A DNA stretch of 64,000 nucleotides. Origin: Pseudomonadota bacterium (GTDB taxonomy: Bacteria; Pseudomonadota; Alphaproteobacteria; Rhizobiales; Aestuariivirgaceae). Location: the NCBI GenBank assembly GCA_020161855.1, contig JAIUNJ010000008.1, forward strand, positions 1 through 64,000, in the 5' to 3' direction. Below are positions 40,552-50,056 of the stretch, piece after piece; within the stretch, counting starts at the first letter, position 1; each line of letters opens with the position of its first letter. A program made the translations under genes and the position numbers. The notes beneath the pieces are model-generated. The model was given only the letters and a program-made list of their open reading frames with translations, searched no databases and was not told the origin of the DNA.

Positions 40552-41763
40552 ATGCGCATCAGCACCAACACACGTTCCGTCGACCTTGACCCGCGCGATC
40601 CGCAATTCGTCCAGGATCCTTACGCCGCCTATGAAACCATACGCCCGCAGTGCCCGGCCTTCAAATGGGAGCAGTATGGACACTGGTGTTTCCTCGCGCA
40701 CGATGACGTGAACGCGCTGCTGCGCGATCGCCGTTTCGGCCGCCAGATCCTGCATGTGGCGAGCCGCGAGGAACTGGGCTGGCCGGAGCCCGCGGGCCAT
40801 CTCAAGGTTTTTACCGAGCACGAGCAGCATTCCCTTCTGGAGCTGGAACCACCCGTCCACACCCGCCTGCGCGGCCTCATCAGCCGGGCCTTCCTGTCCC
40901 GCCAGGTCGAAAGGCTGAGGCCAAGAATCACAAGTCTTTGCAATGAGTTGATTGATGATATTGAATCACACGATGAAGTCGATCTGCTCACCGCCTACGC
41001 CACGCCCATTCCCATCATCATCATCTGTGAATTGCTCGGGGCACCCGTGGCAATGGGCGAGCAGTTCCTGGCCTGGTCCCACGATCACGTGGCCATGTAC
41101 ATGGCGCGGCGCGACCGCGCCGTTGAGGACAAGGCTGTTGCCGCCGTCACCGCCTTTTCGGATTATATGCGAAGCCTCATCCGCCAGCGCCGCGGCCAGC
41201 CCGGAGACGATCTGCTCTCGGCCCTGATCCGCGCCGAAAGCGAGGATGGCAAGCTGTCCGAGGATGAACTCGTCACCACCGCCATCCTCATCCTCAATGC
41301 CGGGCACGAGGCCACGGTCCATGCCATGGGCAACGGCATCAAGACGCTGCTGGAACGCGGCATCACCACAGGGATCGGTGCGGGTCACATCGAGGAGACC
41401 ATGCGCTTCGATGCCCCGCTGCACATGTTCACCCGCTATGCCCTTGAAGACCTGGAGTGGAACGGGCTCAGGCTGCGCAAGGGCGAGATCGTAGGGCTGA
41501 TGCTGGGCGCGGCCAACCGCGATCCCGCCCGCTTTGCCGATGCCGCCAGCTTTCAGGCGGCACGCGATCCCAACCCACATGTGAGCTTCGGCGCCGGCAT
41601 CCATTTCTGCATCGGCGCGCCGCTCGCCCGGCTCGAGATGGAGGTGGCGATGCCCCTGCTCTTCGCGCGCCTGCCGCACCTCAAAATGACGAAGGCGCCG
41701 CGTTACCGCGACGCCTATCATTTTCATGGGCTGGAAGAGTTGCGCGTGTCAGCTCAGCGCTGA
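40552..41763 (+). CDS. Cytochrome P450
   Basis: 403-residue soluble bacterial P450. I-helix LILNAGHEATVHAMGN (A-G-x-E-x-T), K-helix E-x-x-R in IEETMRFDAP, and heme-binding loop FGAGIHFCIGAPLARLE with thiolate ligand C353. It needs ferredoxin and ferredoxin reductase, which are not encoded nearby. Substrate unknown. The 3' end overlaps convergent bioY by 10 bp. Confidence 0.94.
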   Translation: MRISTNTRSVDLDPRDPQFVQDPYAAYETIRPQCPAFKWEQYGHWCFLAHDDVNALLRDRRFGRQILHVASREELGWPEPAGHLKVFTEHEQHSLLELEPPVHTRLRGLISRAFLSRQVERLRPRITSLCNELIDDIESHDEVDLLTAYATPIPIIIICELLGAPVAMGEQFLAWSHDHVAMYMARRDRAVEDKAVAAVTAFSDYMRSLIRQRRGQPGDDLLSALIRAESEDGKLSEDELVTTAILILNAGHEATVHAMGNGIKTLLERGITTGIGAGHIEETMRFDAPLHMFTRYALEDLEWNGLRLRKGEIVGLMLGAANRDPARFADAASFQAARDPNPHVSFGAGIHFCIGAPLARLEMEVAMPLLFARLPHLKMTKAPRYRDAYHFHGLEELRVSAQR

Positions 41764-42326
41764 CCGAGCCACTTCCAGACGAGCGGAAAAGCCAGGGCCG
41801 CAATGAAAGCCTTGACCACATCACCAAGCCAGAAGGGCGCGAGGCCAAAGGTGAAAGCCTTCTCGAAGCCGCCCAAGAAGGTCGAAAGCCAGATCACGCC
41901 CGGCACATAGATGATGGCGGCACCGATGAGCATGGCTGCCAGCATGCGCAGGACATTGCGGTCGAAGCCGCGTTCAGCGAGCCAGCCGACGAGACCGGCC
42001 GCCAGGACGAAACCGAAAAGATAGCCGCCCGTGGGCCCAAGGAGCACCGGAAGGCCAGCCTTCATTTCAGCAAAGACCGGCAGGCCGATAGCGCCTTCCC
42101 AGAGATAGAGCAGCAATGTTGCGGCGCCGAGGCGGCTGCCGAATGCAGCACCCACGGCCAGTACGGCGAGCGTCTGCAGCGTCATCGGCACAGGCTGCAT
42201 CGGCACATTGACCTGCGCGGCAATAGCCACGATCAGGCTGCCGATGATCATCAGCGCGCCGTTTCGCAACAGCGCCGACGTGCTCCCCTGTGTCCAGAGC
42301 CGGTCTGCAAGCGTCACATGAGTCAT
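41754..42326 (-). CDS. bioY: Biotin transporter S-component
   Basis: 190-residue integral membrane protein with about six helices. BioY motifs are VPMQPVPMTLQTLAVLAVGAAFGSRLGAATLLLYLWEGAIGLPVF and GPTGGYLFGFVLAAGLVGWLAE. It binds and imports biotin, alone or with shared EcfAT energising units; no bioMN is adjacent. Start at 42324-42326 is preceded by GAGGGAGACACC. I could not find a BioR-type palindrome upstream. Confidence 0.92.
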   Translation of the reverse strand: MTHVTLADRLWTQGSTSALLRNGALMIIGSLIVAIAAQVNVPMQPVPMTLQTLAVLAVGAAFGSRLGAATLLLYLWEGAIGLPVFAEMKAGLPVLLGPTGGYLFGFVLAAGLVGWLAERGFDRNVLRMLAAMLIGAAIIYVPGVIWLSTFLGGFEKAFTFGLAPFWLGDVVKAFIAALAFPLVWKWLGQR

Positions 42327-42401
42327 GGTGTCTCCCTCTCGATTCTCATTTTCCAAGTAGCACTATTCGCAAAAATGCCTCCGGGCAATCCGGCACCCCG
42401 G

Positions 42402-42983
42402 CTACCCGTGGTTTAAAGCACTTGACACCCGCGCCCGCAGCACGGGCAGCACCTCATCCGCAAACCACGGATTGGCCTTGAGCCAGACACCGTTCCGCGG
42501 CGAAGGATGGGGCAGCGCAATCACCGATGCTGCCGCCACGTCCTGGCTGCGGACGCGCCGCGTCAGGTTCATGTCCCTGTCCTGCGGCAGGTGCCAAGCC
42601 TGCGCATACTGTCCGATGACCAGCGTGACGGCAAGATTGGGCAGTTCCGACAAAAGTCTGACACGCCAGGTTGCAGCACAAGCGGGCCGGGGTGGCAGGT
42701 CACCGCCCTTTCCGGTGCCGGGATAGCAGAACCCCATGGCCATGATGGCCACCCGGCTTTCGTCGTAGAAGATATCGCGGCCAATGCCGAGCCAGGCGCG
42801 CAGGCGCTCGCCGGAAGGATCATCGAAGGTGCGCCCCTTCTGATGTGTGATGCGGCCCGGGGCCTGGCCCGCGATCAGGATGCGCGCCGTGCTGCTCGCC
42901 TGCAGCAGCGGACGCGGCCCCAGTGGCAAGTCGGTGCAGATCGTACAGGCCCTGACCTCCGCAAGGAGGGCCTCAAGCGCCAT
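42402..42983 (-). CDS. Uracil-DNA glycosylase-like protein
   Basis: 193 residues from the ATG at 42981-42983. Superfamily motifs: ILIAGQAPGRITHQKGRTFDDPSGERLRAWLGI (motif 1, G-Q-A-P-G) and the C-terminal motif LPHPSPRN (H-P-S-P), both typical of the family 4/5-like 'uracil-DNA glycosylase family' group. The CTIC pair near residue 14 could be part of an iron-sulfur site, but the full four-Cys set of family 4 is not evident. It likely acts in base excision or is a divergent member of unknown substrate. It overlaps the upstream amidase by 11 bp. Confidence 0.8.
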   Translation of the reverse strand: MALEALLAEVRACTICTDLPLGPRPLLQASSTARILIAGQAPGRITHQKGRTFDDPSGERLRAWLGIGRDIFYDESRVAIMAMGFCYPGTGKGGDLPPRPACAATWRVRLLSELPNLAVTLVIGQYAQAWHLPQDRDMNLTRRVRSQDVAAASVIALPHPSPRNGVWLKANPWFADEVLPVLRARVSSALNHG

Positions 42984-44394
42984 GGGTGACGTTAGGATCG
43001 ATCGGCGTGATGGCCCCGAGACCCAGCACCTTCTCGATGAAGGCAGCACCCGCCAGCAGCTTCTGCTCGCCCCGGTTCGGCGCCACGATCTGCAGGCCCA
43101 CAGGCAGCTTGCTCTGCGTGAAGCCGCAGGGAATGGAAATTGCCGGGCAGGCACACACCGTGATGGCACCTACAATGATCAGCCAGTCCACATAGGAGTT
43201 GAAGGTAACGCCGTTGCAGCTCTTCACGTAGCGCTCTTCAACCGGGAAAGGCGGCACGATGGTCGCCGGGCACAGAAGGAGATCATAGGTCTCGAGGAAC
43301 TTGCCCATGCGCTTGAACATTGCCCCGCGCTGGGCCTCGGCCCGGGCGATATCCTCGCCTGAAAGCTTCAGGCCCTTCTCGATGTTCCAGATCACTTCCG
43401 GCTTCAGCTTGTCGCGGTGATCGAGCAGCAGCTGGCGCATGCCCGTTGCAAAGCCGATGGCACGCAGGGTCTGGAAACACTCCATCGCTTCCTTGAGATC
43501 GGGATGGGCCTCCTCGACGATGACACCTTCCCCCTCAAGCTTTCTGGCCGCCTTCAGCACGATCTCCGCCACTTCCGGATCGACCGGCGTGATGCCAAGA
43601 TCGCGGCTCACCGCCACGCGCTTGGGCTTCCAGCCTGATTGCGTGGCCGCGAAGTAGTTGATGTCCTCGCGCGGCAGAGACAGCGGATCGCCCGGCTCGT
43701 CGCCGGTCATGGCATCGAAGAAGAATGCCAGATCGCCAACGCTGCGGGCCATCGGCCCTTCAAGCCCCATGGTGCCATCAATCTTGGAATAGACGCTGGC
43801 CGCCACGCGCCCCGGCGACGGGCGCATGCCAACAACCCCACAGAAGCTTGCCGGATTGCGCAACGAACCACCGAGGTCAGAGCCGTGGGCGATCCAGGCC
43901 ATGCCGCTGGCGAGTGCTGCCGCCGCACCGCCGGAGGAACCGGAAGATGTGAGCCGCGTGTCCCATGGGTTGCGGGTGATGCCGAACACCTCGTTGAAGG
44001 TCTGCGCCCCGGCGCCGAATTCCGGCGTGTTGCTCATGGCGTAGACGATGCCGCCTTCATCTTCGAGATGGCGCACGAGAATGTCGGACTCCGACGGCAC
44101 CGTGTCCTTGAAGATCAGCGAGCCTTGCGTCGAGCGTACGCCGGCCACGTCGGCCAGATCCTTGATCGCCACCGGCATTCCACCAAGACGCCCGCGCTCA
44201 TGCACCGGCGTGTCCATGATCTTGCGGGCGTGCGCGCGTGCCCTGTCGAAACAAAGCGTCACCAGTGCATTGACGGGGGCGTTCACAGCGGCGATCCGCT
44301 TTTCCAGTGCGTCAAGGCAATCGAGCGGTGAAACCGCGCCGATGCGCAGGAGGTTGGCCACTTCGACGGCCGTCATGCGGTAAAGCTCTGTCAT
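42973..44394 (-). CDS. Amidase-signature family hydrolase
   Basis: 473 residues. Catalytic Lys in GGMPVAIKDLADVAGVRSTQGS; Ser-rich loop SSGSSGGAAAALASGMAWIAHGSDLGGSLRNPASFCGVVGMRPSPGRV with the Ser-Ser-Lys triad elements. The C-terminus has the YVDWLIIVGAITVCACPAISIPCGF segment common in amidases of small amides. Divergent from the polyamine-type oxidase gene. Substrate cannot be told from the sequence. Confidence 0.88.
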   Translation of the reverse strand: MTELYRMTAVEVANLLRIGAVSPLDCLDALEKRIAAVNAPVNALVTLCFDRARAHARKIMDTPVHERGRLGGMPVAIKDLADVAGVRSTQGSLIFKDTVPSESDILVRHLEDEGGIVYAMSNTPEFGAGAQTFNEVFGITRNPWDTRLTSSGSSGGAAAALASGMAWIAHGSDLGGSLRNPASFCGVVGMRPSPGRVAASVYSKIDGTMGLEGPMARSVGDLAFFFDAMTGDEPGDPLSLPREDINYFAATQSGWKPKRVAVSRDLGITPVDPEVAEIVLKAARKLEGEGVIVEEAHPDLKEAMECFQTLRAIGFATGMRQLLLDHRDKLKPEVIWNIEKGLKLSGEDIARAEAQRGAMFKRMGKFLETYDLLLCPATIVPPFPVEERYVKSCNGVTFNSYVDWLIIVGAITVCACPAISIPCGFTQSKLPVGLQIVAPNRGEQKLLAGAAFIEKVLGLGAITPIDPNVTHGA

Positions 44395-44508
44395 GGCCGG
44401 AGCCTAGGCCGCCCTGCTCGCGGCTGCAACATGAGGCCATTGTCACTTGCACATGCAACCCATAGGCTTTGTGCAACCCAGCTGGTGCGCCATTCCAGGA
44501 GAACCACC

Positions 44509-46482
44509 ATGAGCAAGGCCCGCGACCGCGAACTCGGCATGGACCGGCCGATCACGCGCCGCAATTTCCTTGAGGGGATGGCGGTCGCGACAGCCGGCGG
44601 CGCGAGCCTCGGCGGCACCGCTGCCCCGACACACGCGGCCCCCGGAGATGCAGGCTATCCGCCGGTGCGCCTGGGCGAGCGCGGACAGAACCCCGGCGCC
44701 AACCGTGTCATGCACGCCATCCGCGATGGTGAGTTCTGGCTGGATGCCCCGGATGCCGAGCAAACGGCTGAACGCTACGACCTTGTCGTCGTCGGTGCCG
44801 GCATCTCGGGCCTTGCCGCCGCCCTGCTCTACCGCCAGCGCGTGGGCAACACGGCCCGCATCCTCATCCTCGATCCGCTGGATGACTTTGGCGGTCATGC
44901 CCGGCGCAACGAGTTCCGCGCCTCCAATGGCGCCATGCTGATCGGCTATGGCGGCTCGCAGTCGCTGCAAACGCCGAGCTACTTCTCGCCTGCTGTGAAG
45001 GCCTTGCTGCGCGATCTCAACCTCGATCTCACCGCCTTCAAGAGCAAATACTATGACGAGCAGTGGCACAGCCGCCATGGCCTCGAGAGCGCCTATTTCC
45101 TGCCCAAGGAAAAATTCGGCAGCGATGCACTGGTGAAGGTGGGCGAGAGCGCCGCCGACTGGGTGCCCGACTCGCCCTTCCCGGAAAAGGTGAAGGCCGA
45201 TCTCATCCAGCTTTTGGACAATCCGCCGGACTATCTCGCGGGCAAGAGCAGGGAAGAGAAATTCGAGCTGCTGTCGCGCACCACCTACAAGGATTTCCTG
45301 CTCAACATCGCCAAGGTCGATGCGCTAATCGCCGATCTCTATCAGGAATCGACCACGGACTATTTTGGGGTCGGCATTGATGCCACGACAGCACTCGACG
45401 CCTGGGGCAACTGGAATCCCGGCTTCACCGGCATGGACCTTGGCGACAAGCCCTACAAGACCATGAGCCCGTCGGGCCGTCTCGTGCTCACCGATCCCGA
45501 TCCATACATCTATCATTTCCCCGATGGGAACCATGGCGTGGCGCGGGCCCTGTTGCGCGCCCTGCATTTCCGCGCCATGCCAGCCCGCGCGATGGAGGAC
45601 CTTGTCACTACCAGCGTGAATTATGCAGCGCTCGACGAGCATGACAGCCGCACGCGCATCAGGCTGAATTCAACCGTGGTGAAAGTCCGCCATGCCGGCG
45701 ATCCTGCCACGGCCTCATCCGTCGACGTCACCTATGCCAATGGCGGCAAGCTCTACAAGGTGAGTGCCGGGCATGTGGTGCTGGCCTGCTGGAACCGCGT
45801 CATCCCCTATCTCACGGACGAACTTTCGGAGGCGCAGGCGACAGCCCTCAAGGACCAGCAGAAAGTGCCCCTCATCTACACCAACGTGCAGATCAAGGAC
45901 TGGCGCGCCTTCAACAATCTCAAGATCGACGGCTTCCGCTCACCCGGTCATTTCTGGCGCGGGGCCGAGATTGACTTCCCGGTGTCGATGGGGCGCTACC
46001 GCTTCGCCCAGCGCCCTTCCGATCCCATGATCCTGCACATGGCCAAGGTGCCGCTCGGCGGCAAGGAAGGCGATCCCGCCCGCACCCAGGCCTATGAGGG
46101 CCGCAAGCTCATGCAGGGTTACACTTTCGAGCAGATGGAGCGCGAAATCCGCGATCTCCTCGGCCGCGCCCTGGGCGGCGGCGGTTTCGATCCAGCCCGC
46201 GACGTGGAGGGCATTGCCATCAATCGCTGGGCTCATGGCTACGCCTACGAATACATGCGGCCCACCGACACCTTCTGGCCCGATGGCCCGCTGCCCATCG
46301 AAGCGGCCCGCAAGGGCTGGGGCCGCATCGCCATCGCCAATTCGGATTCGGGCGCCTACGCCTATGCCCATTCGGCGATCGACCAGGCGGTGCGTGCCGT
46401 GCGCGAACTTGTGGGCGCCGCCGAGGGTGCGCCGTCGTTTTCCGATTTCCCCGGCCCGCCGCGCAACCGGATCGGACTCTAG
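44509..46482 (+). CDS. Tat-exported FAD amine oxidoreductase, spermidine dehydrogenase-like
   Basis: 657 residues from ATG 44509 (AGGAGAACCACC upstream). Twin-arginine signal: ITRRNFLEGMAVATAGGASLGGTAAPTHA. FAD Rossmann motif YDLVVVGAGISGLAAALLYRQR near residue 93, followed by ILDPLDDFGGHARRNEF. The C-terminal FAD-contact region is GWGRIAIANSDSGAYAYAHSAIDQAVRAVREL. The overall pattern fits spermidine dehydrogenase, a periplasmic heme/FAD enzyme splitting spermidine to 1,3-diaminopropane and 4-aminobutanal. gabT follows 110 bp later, which supports a polyamine-to-GABA-to-succinate route. Confidence 0.8.
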   Translation: MSKARDRELGMDRPITRRNFLEGMAVATAGGASLGGTAAPTHAAPGDAGYPPVRLGERGQNPGANRVMHAIRDGEFWLDAPDAEQTAERYDLVVVGAGISGLAAALLYRQRVGNTARILILDPLDDFGGHARRNEFRASNGAMLIGYGGSQSLQTPSYFSPAVKALLRDLNLDLTAFKSKYYDEQWHSRHGLESAYFLPKEKFGSDALVKVGESAADWVPDSPFPEKVKADLIQLLDNPPDYLAGKSREEKFELLSRTTYKDFLLNIAKVDALIADLYQESTTDYFGVGIDATTALDAWGNWNPGFTGMDLGDKPYKTMSPSGRLVLTDPDPYIYHFPDGNHGVARALLRALHFRAMPARAMEDLVTTSVNYAALDEHDSRTRIRLNSTVVKVRHAGDPATASSVDVTYANGGKLYKVSAGHVVLACWNRVIPYLTDELSEAQATALKDQQKVPLIYTNVQIKDWRAFNNLKIDGFRSPGHFWRGAEIDFPVSMGRYRFAQRPSDPMILHMAKVPLGGKEGDPARTQAYEGRKLMQGYTFEQMEREIRDLLGRALGGGGFDPARDVEGIAINRWAHGYAYEYMRPTDTFWPDGPLPIEAARKGWGRIAIANSDSGAYAYAHSAIDQAVRAVRELVGAAEGAPSFSDFPGPPRNRIGL

Positions 46483-46592
46483 GCGGGAACGGCACTGCCG
46501 CATTTTGAGGCCTCTCTGGCCCCACGTACGGCATTTGCCTGTCTGCGCCCGTCCGCGTAAAAGCCGCGCAGTTTCGAAAAAGGAGCCATATC

Positions 46593-47897
46593 ATGAATGC
46601 ACCGGTCACCGCCCCCCTCGGCAGCAACAAGGAATGGGTGGAGCGCCGCGCCAAGGCCGTCTCGCGCGGCATCGGCATGGGTGCGCCGGTCATGGCAGCC
46701 CGCGCCGAGGATTCCGAGATCTGGGATATTGAAGGCAACCGCTACATCGACTTCGGCGGCGGCATCGCCGTGGTCAACACCGGCCACCGCCACCCGCTGG
46801 TGATGAAGCGTGTCTATGAACAGCTTGAGAAGGTCACGCACACCTGCGCCATGGTGATGCCCTACACGCCTTTCGTGGAGGTCTGCGAGAAGCTCAATGC
46901 CGTCGCCCCCATCTCCGGTGACAAGAAGGCTGCACTGGTCACCACCGGTGCTGAAGCCGTGGAGAACGCCGTCAAGTTTGCCCGGGCCTATACAGGCCGC
47001 TCTGATGTGATTGCCTTCCATGGCGGCTTCCATGGCCGCACACTTCTCGGCATGGCGCTCACCGGCAAGGTGCTGCCCTACAAGGCCAAGTTCGGCCCCA
47101 TGCCCGGCGGTATCTGGCATGTACCCTTCCCTGTCGCCCACAAGGGCATCACGGTGGAAGATGCGATCCACGGCATCGAACTGCTCTTCAAGTGCGATGT
47201 GGAGCCCTCCCGCGTTGCCGCCATCATCATTGAGCCCGTTCAGGGCGAAGGCGGGTTCTATATCGCGCCGAAGGAACTGATGGTCCGCCTGCGCAAGCTC
47301 TGCGACGATCACGGCATCCTGTTGATCGCCGATGAGATCCAGTCGGGCTTCGGCCGCACCGGCAAATTTTTCGCCATGGAGCATTATGGCGTGGAGCCGG
47401 ACCTGATGACGGCAGCCAAGTCGCTGGCGGGTGGCTTCCCGCTCGCCGCCGTGGTGGGCAAAGCTAAGATCATGGATGCGCCCGATCCGGGCGGCATCGG
47501 CGGCACCTATGCCGGGAATGCCATTGCCTGCGCCGCAGCGCTCGGCGTCTTCGATGCCTTCGAACAGGAAAAACTCCTTGAGAAGGCCGAGAAGCAGGGC
47601 CAGCTGATCATGAAGAAGCTCAACGCCATCAAGGCCAAGGGCAAGGGCATGCCGATGGGCGATGTGCGCGGCCTCGGTGCCATGTGCGCCTTCGAACTGG
47701 TGACCAAGCACGGCGGCAGCGAGCCGGATGCCGGAGCAGCCAAGGCGCTGGCGGCGAAGTGCCTGGAGCGCGGTCTCCTCATCCTCACCTGCGGTGTCTA
47801 TGCCGACACGGTGCGCATGCTGACCCCGCTCACGGCCTCGGAAGCGATCCTCAACGAAGGCCTCGATATCCTCGAGAGCGCCATCCTCGGGAACTAA
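46593..47897 (+). CDS. gabT: 4-aminobutyrate aminotransferase
   Basis: 434-residue class III PLP aminotransferase converting GABA and 2-oxoglutarate to succinate semialdehyde and glutamate. Start follows AAAAGGAGCC. Family motifs: VVNTGHRHPLVMKRVYEQLEKVTHTCAMVMPYTPFVEVCEKLN, SDVIAFHGGFHGRTLLGMALTGK, LLIADEIQSGFGRTGKFFAMEHYGVEPDL and the PLP lysine K276 in AAKSLAGGFPLAAV. A related substrate (5-aminovalerate, beta-alanine) is possible. Downstream of the spermidine-dehydrogenase-like gene. Confidence 0.94.
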   Translation: MNAPVTAPLGSNKEWVERRAKAVSRGIGMGAPVMAARAEDSEIWDIEGNRYIDFGGGIAVVNTGHRHPLVMKRVYEQLEKVTHTCAMVMPYTPFVEVCEKLNAVAPISGDKKAALVTTGAEAVENAVKFARAYTGRSDVIAFHGGFHGRTLLGMALTGKVLPYKAKFGPMPGGIWHVPFPVAHKGITVEDAIHGIELLFKCDVEPSRVAAIIIEPVQGEGGFYIAPKELMVRLRKLCDDHGILLIADEIQSGFGRTGKFFAMEHYGVEPDLMTAAKSLAGGFPLAAVVGKAKIMDAPDPGGIGGTYAGNAIACAAALGVFDAFEQEKLLEKAEKQGQLIMKKLNAIKAKGKGMPMGDVRGLGAMCAFELVTKHGGSEPDAGAAKALAAKCLERGLLILTCGVYADTVRMLTPLTASEAILNEGLDILESAILGN

Positions 47898-48091
47898 CCG
47901 CAACAGCCAGACAGCCCGTTCGCAGCTCAAGAGCATCATGTCCAAGACAGGCTGCACCCGGCAACTGGATCTGGTCTTGCTTCTGCGCCAGCTGTAACAG
48001 AGGAACTAGCGAGTAAACCTGCTCCTCTTGAAAGGACAGAGATTGGATAGGCTAGGCTGAACTCGTCCGGGCACGCACAATGCCCTGCGGC

Positions 48092-49360
48092 TTACAATTT
48101 CTCGGAAAGCGACTTGTCTGCCGGGAGGGATTCTCCCGACCAGATCTTTTGGGATGTCCATTTCTCGGGCGCACCGGACCAGAATTCGTGCTCCCGCGGA
48201 AGACCAAGCGGCAGCAGGCCAACGCTGCATAGATACAGGCTGCCCGTCGATATGTACGCCTCTGCCAAGGAGGGTTGATATCCGCAAAGGCCAGGCCCCG
48301 CATCATCGAAGGTGCCACGCGCCTCTATGATCCTGCGAATGACGCTCGTGAGAGCGCACCGCACCTGCGCCGGCTTAAGCTCTGGTGGCAAATCGCTGCG
48401 CAACGCCATCTGCGCCAAGACCTGTAGCGCGCCAAAGCGATAGGTGAGCGAACGCCCGACGGGTGGAAAGGTTCCATCGGGCGCGATCATCCGCTCCTGC
48501 ACTGCCGCATAGCGTCTCGCGCGACTAAGAACCTCATTGTAGGTCAGAATATAGCGCGGCTCCTTGTCCTTCAGCAAAGCCAGCACATCGATCAGCATAG
48601 GATGGATCACAAAGGCGTTGTAGTAGTCGAAGCGGAAATTCGGTCCATCTCCGTAGGCACCATCTCCTTTGTAGCAGGCGAGCATCTTTGCGACGCAGCC
48701 TTCGAGCCGCTGCTCGATCGTTGCTTCGCCCATGTAGTGAAGAGCGATCTCGACCATCGCTGCAAACATGACCCAATTGTTGCCGCCACCAGGTGTCCGG
48801 ACTGCACGAGAGGATTTCAACGCGTCAACGATCTGTCCCTGCACTCTGCCATGAAGCCCATGCCAGAGCACCCTCGGCGAGCGCAGTATGCCGTGCGCGA
48901 GGAATGCCGCGTCTACCAAGGGCTGATTTCCAGCGCTGAAGTTCATGAAATCCGGCGAGGCTGGATCAGTGGCTGAGTCCATGCACTTCTGCGCCAGCGC
49001 AATGTATTCCTTCTGGAGGGCAGCTTCCTGGCCCTCCAACGAATTGAGATCAAGCCAAGGAGCTATACCTGCCAACAGGCGCCCCCAGGCTTCCAGATGG
49101 GAGTACTTGGCCCGGTCTGCCGAATTTTGGGCCTCAACTGGCATTGTTGCTTTGAGCTGTCCCCGCGACAAGCTGTGTAGAATTGGATCAGACAGCCTCC
49201 GTAGGACGCTGATCCAGTATTCGCGATCTGACTTATTCGGGGCGTTGGAGGTTAAATTTTCAGACGCTGGTTCCTCCGCCAACAAGGGGGCAGCCGGCAT
49301 CGCTGCAGCATTTGCTCCAAGCCATGCAAATGATCTCAAGAACATTCGTCTATCGTTCAT
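48092..49360 (-). CDS. DUF2264-family protein with Tat-like signal
   Basis: 422 residues. N-terminus MNDRRMFLRSFAWLGANAAAMPAAPLLAEE has a twin-arginine-type motif (RRMFLRS) and hydrophobic stretch, so the protein is probably exported folded. The rest resembles the DUF2264 alpha/alpha-barrel: SHLEAWGRLLAGIAPWL, GNNWVMFAAMVEIALHYMG, GDGAYGDGPNFRFDYYNAFVIHPML, GRSLTYRFGALQVLAQMAL. Such folds occur in glycoside hydrolases and lyases of oligosaccharides. The gene is less GC-rich than its neighbours and stands alone between gabT and the VOC gene, suggesting later acquisition. Confidence 0.75.
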   Translation of the reverse strand: MNDRRMFLRSFAWLGANAAAMPAAPLLAEEPASENLTSNAPNKSDREYWISVLRRLSDPILHSLSRGQLKATMPVEAQNSADRAKYSHLEAWGRLLAGIAPWLDLNSLEGQEAALQKEYIALAQKCMDSATDPASPDFMNFSAGNQPLVDAAFLAHGILRSPRVLWHGLHGRVQGQIVDALKSSRAVRTPGGGNNWVMFAAMVEIALHYMGEATIEQRLEGCVAKMLACYKGDGAYGDGPNFRFDYYNAFVIHPMLIDVLALLKDKEPRYILTYNEVLSRARRYAAVQERMIAPDGTFPPVGRSLTYRFGALQVLAQMALRSDLPPELKPAQVRCALTSVIRRIIEARGTFDDAGPGLCGYQPSLAEAYISTGSLYLCSVGLLPLGLPREHEFWSGAPEKWTSQKIWSGESLPADKSLSEKL

Positions 49361-49678
49361 GTTTTCTCTTTCCGAGGCCCTTGGCTTTCATAAAAAAATC
49401 TCAAGCTCTCTCAAAACTGCCAGCTGAACGATCAAAAGAACAAAACTTCAACAGATGCGAACGAAATAGTAGACGTCAGTAGCGAATGCAATCAAAGTCG
49501 ACCTCGTTCGCGCTGACCGACCGAATACCAAGACAATGTGACTACAGATGCAAAGTTGAGCGAATTGGCTTTCGAATGCAGAGCATCCAACCGCCTATAC
49601 GATAGCTCTCCTGACAGCCAGAGGAAGTATGCTCTCTTGGGCAAGATGAGAGCCAGACGAGTTCACAGGAGTTGAAGG
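49361..49678. other. AT-rich intergenic region between divergent DUF2264 and VOC genes
   Basis: About 320 bases, clearly AT-richer than the rest of the window. It should hold the promoters of both divergent genes. No coding frame, tRNA or repeat was recognised. A GAAC-N8-GAAC pair (49426-49441) resembles a LexA box but has the wrong spacing. Confidence 0.5.
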
Positions 49679-50056
49679 ATTCCAACAGTCAACCAGCAAC
49701 CAGCCCTCAACCGCATTCTTCTCTATGTTCGCGACATGGAGAAGACGGAGCAGTTCTATATGGCGCATTTCGGCTTTCAGGCCAGCCGCGATCCCGATGG
49801 TCGCATCATCGAGCTTGTCGGCAAAAGTGGTGCTACTCTCATGATCCATCAATTGGCGGCGAGCCAGAAGCCCGGGCAGTCACTGGTCAAGCTGGTGTTC
49901 GATGTGGCCGATGTCGAAGGCTTTGTTGCCGCCGCTGCAAGCAGGGGATTGAAGTTCGGCGCGCTGCATAGGGCAGATGGCTATGTCTTCGCCAATTGCA
50001 GAGACCCTGCGGGCAATTCTATTTCCGTCTCCAACCGGGCCTTCCGCGCTCAATAG
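49679..50056 (+). CDS. VOC (glyoxalase/bleomycin resistance) family protein, apparent ATT start
   Basis: About 125 residues. The first ATG (49736) would remove the first beta strand of the fold, whereas the in-frame upstream codons read LNRILLYVRDMEKTEQFYMAHFGF, the usual VOC N-terminus. An in-frame TGA at 49673-49675 blocks any longer start, leaving ATT at 49679, seven bases after AGGAG, as the best candidate; no ATG, GTG or TTG exists in between. Metal-ligand-like residues include the Glu of DGRIIELVG and the C-terminal RDPAGNSISVSNR. One domain; presumably dimeric. Substrate unknown. 3' end overlaps slyX by 7 bp. Confidence 0.7.
   Translation: MPTVNQQPALNRILLYVRDMEKTEQFYMAHFGFQASRDPDGRIIELVGKSGATLMIHQLAASQKPGQSLVKLVFDVADVEGFVAAAASRGLKFGALHRADGYVFANCRDPAGNSISVSNRAFRAQ

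Noticed and set aside
42327-42401. BioR-type operator or biotin-related riboswitch before bioY
   Set aside because: No TTATMKATAA-like palindrome or folded element could be found in the short leader.
46479-47957. 492-codon open frame on the minus strand
   Set aside because: Antisense to gabT. His/Gly/Ala-rich shadow translation.
49426-49441. GAAC-GATCAAAA-GAAC as a third LexA box
   Set aside because: Spacing is 8 rather than 7 bases; LexA boxes of this type need N7.
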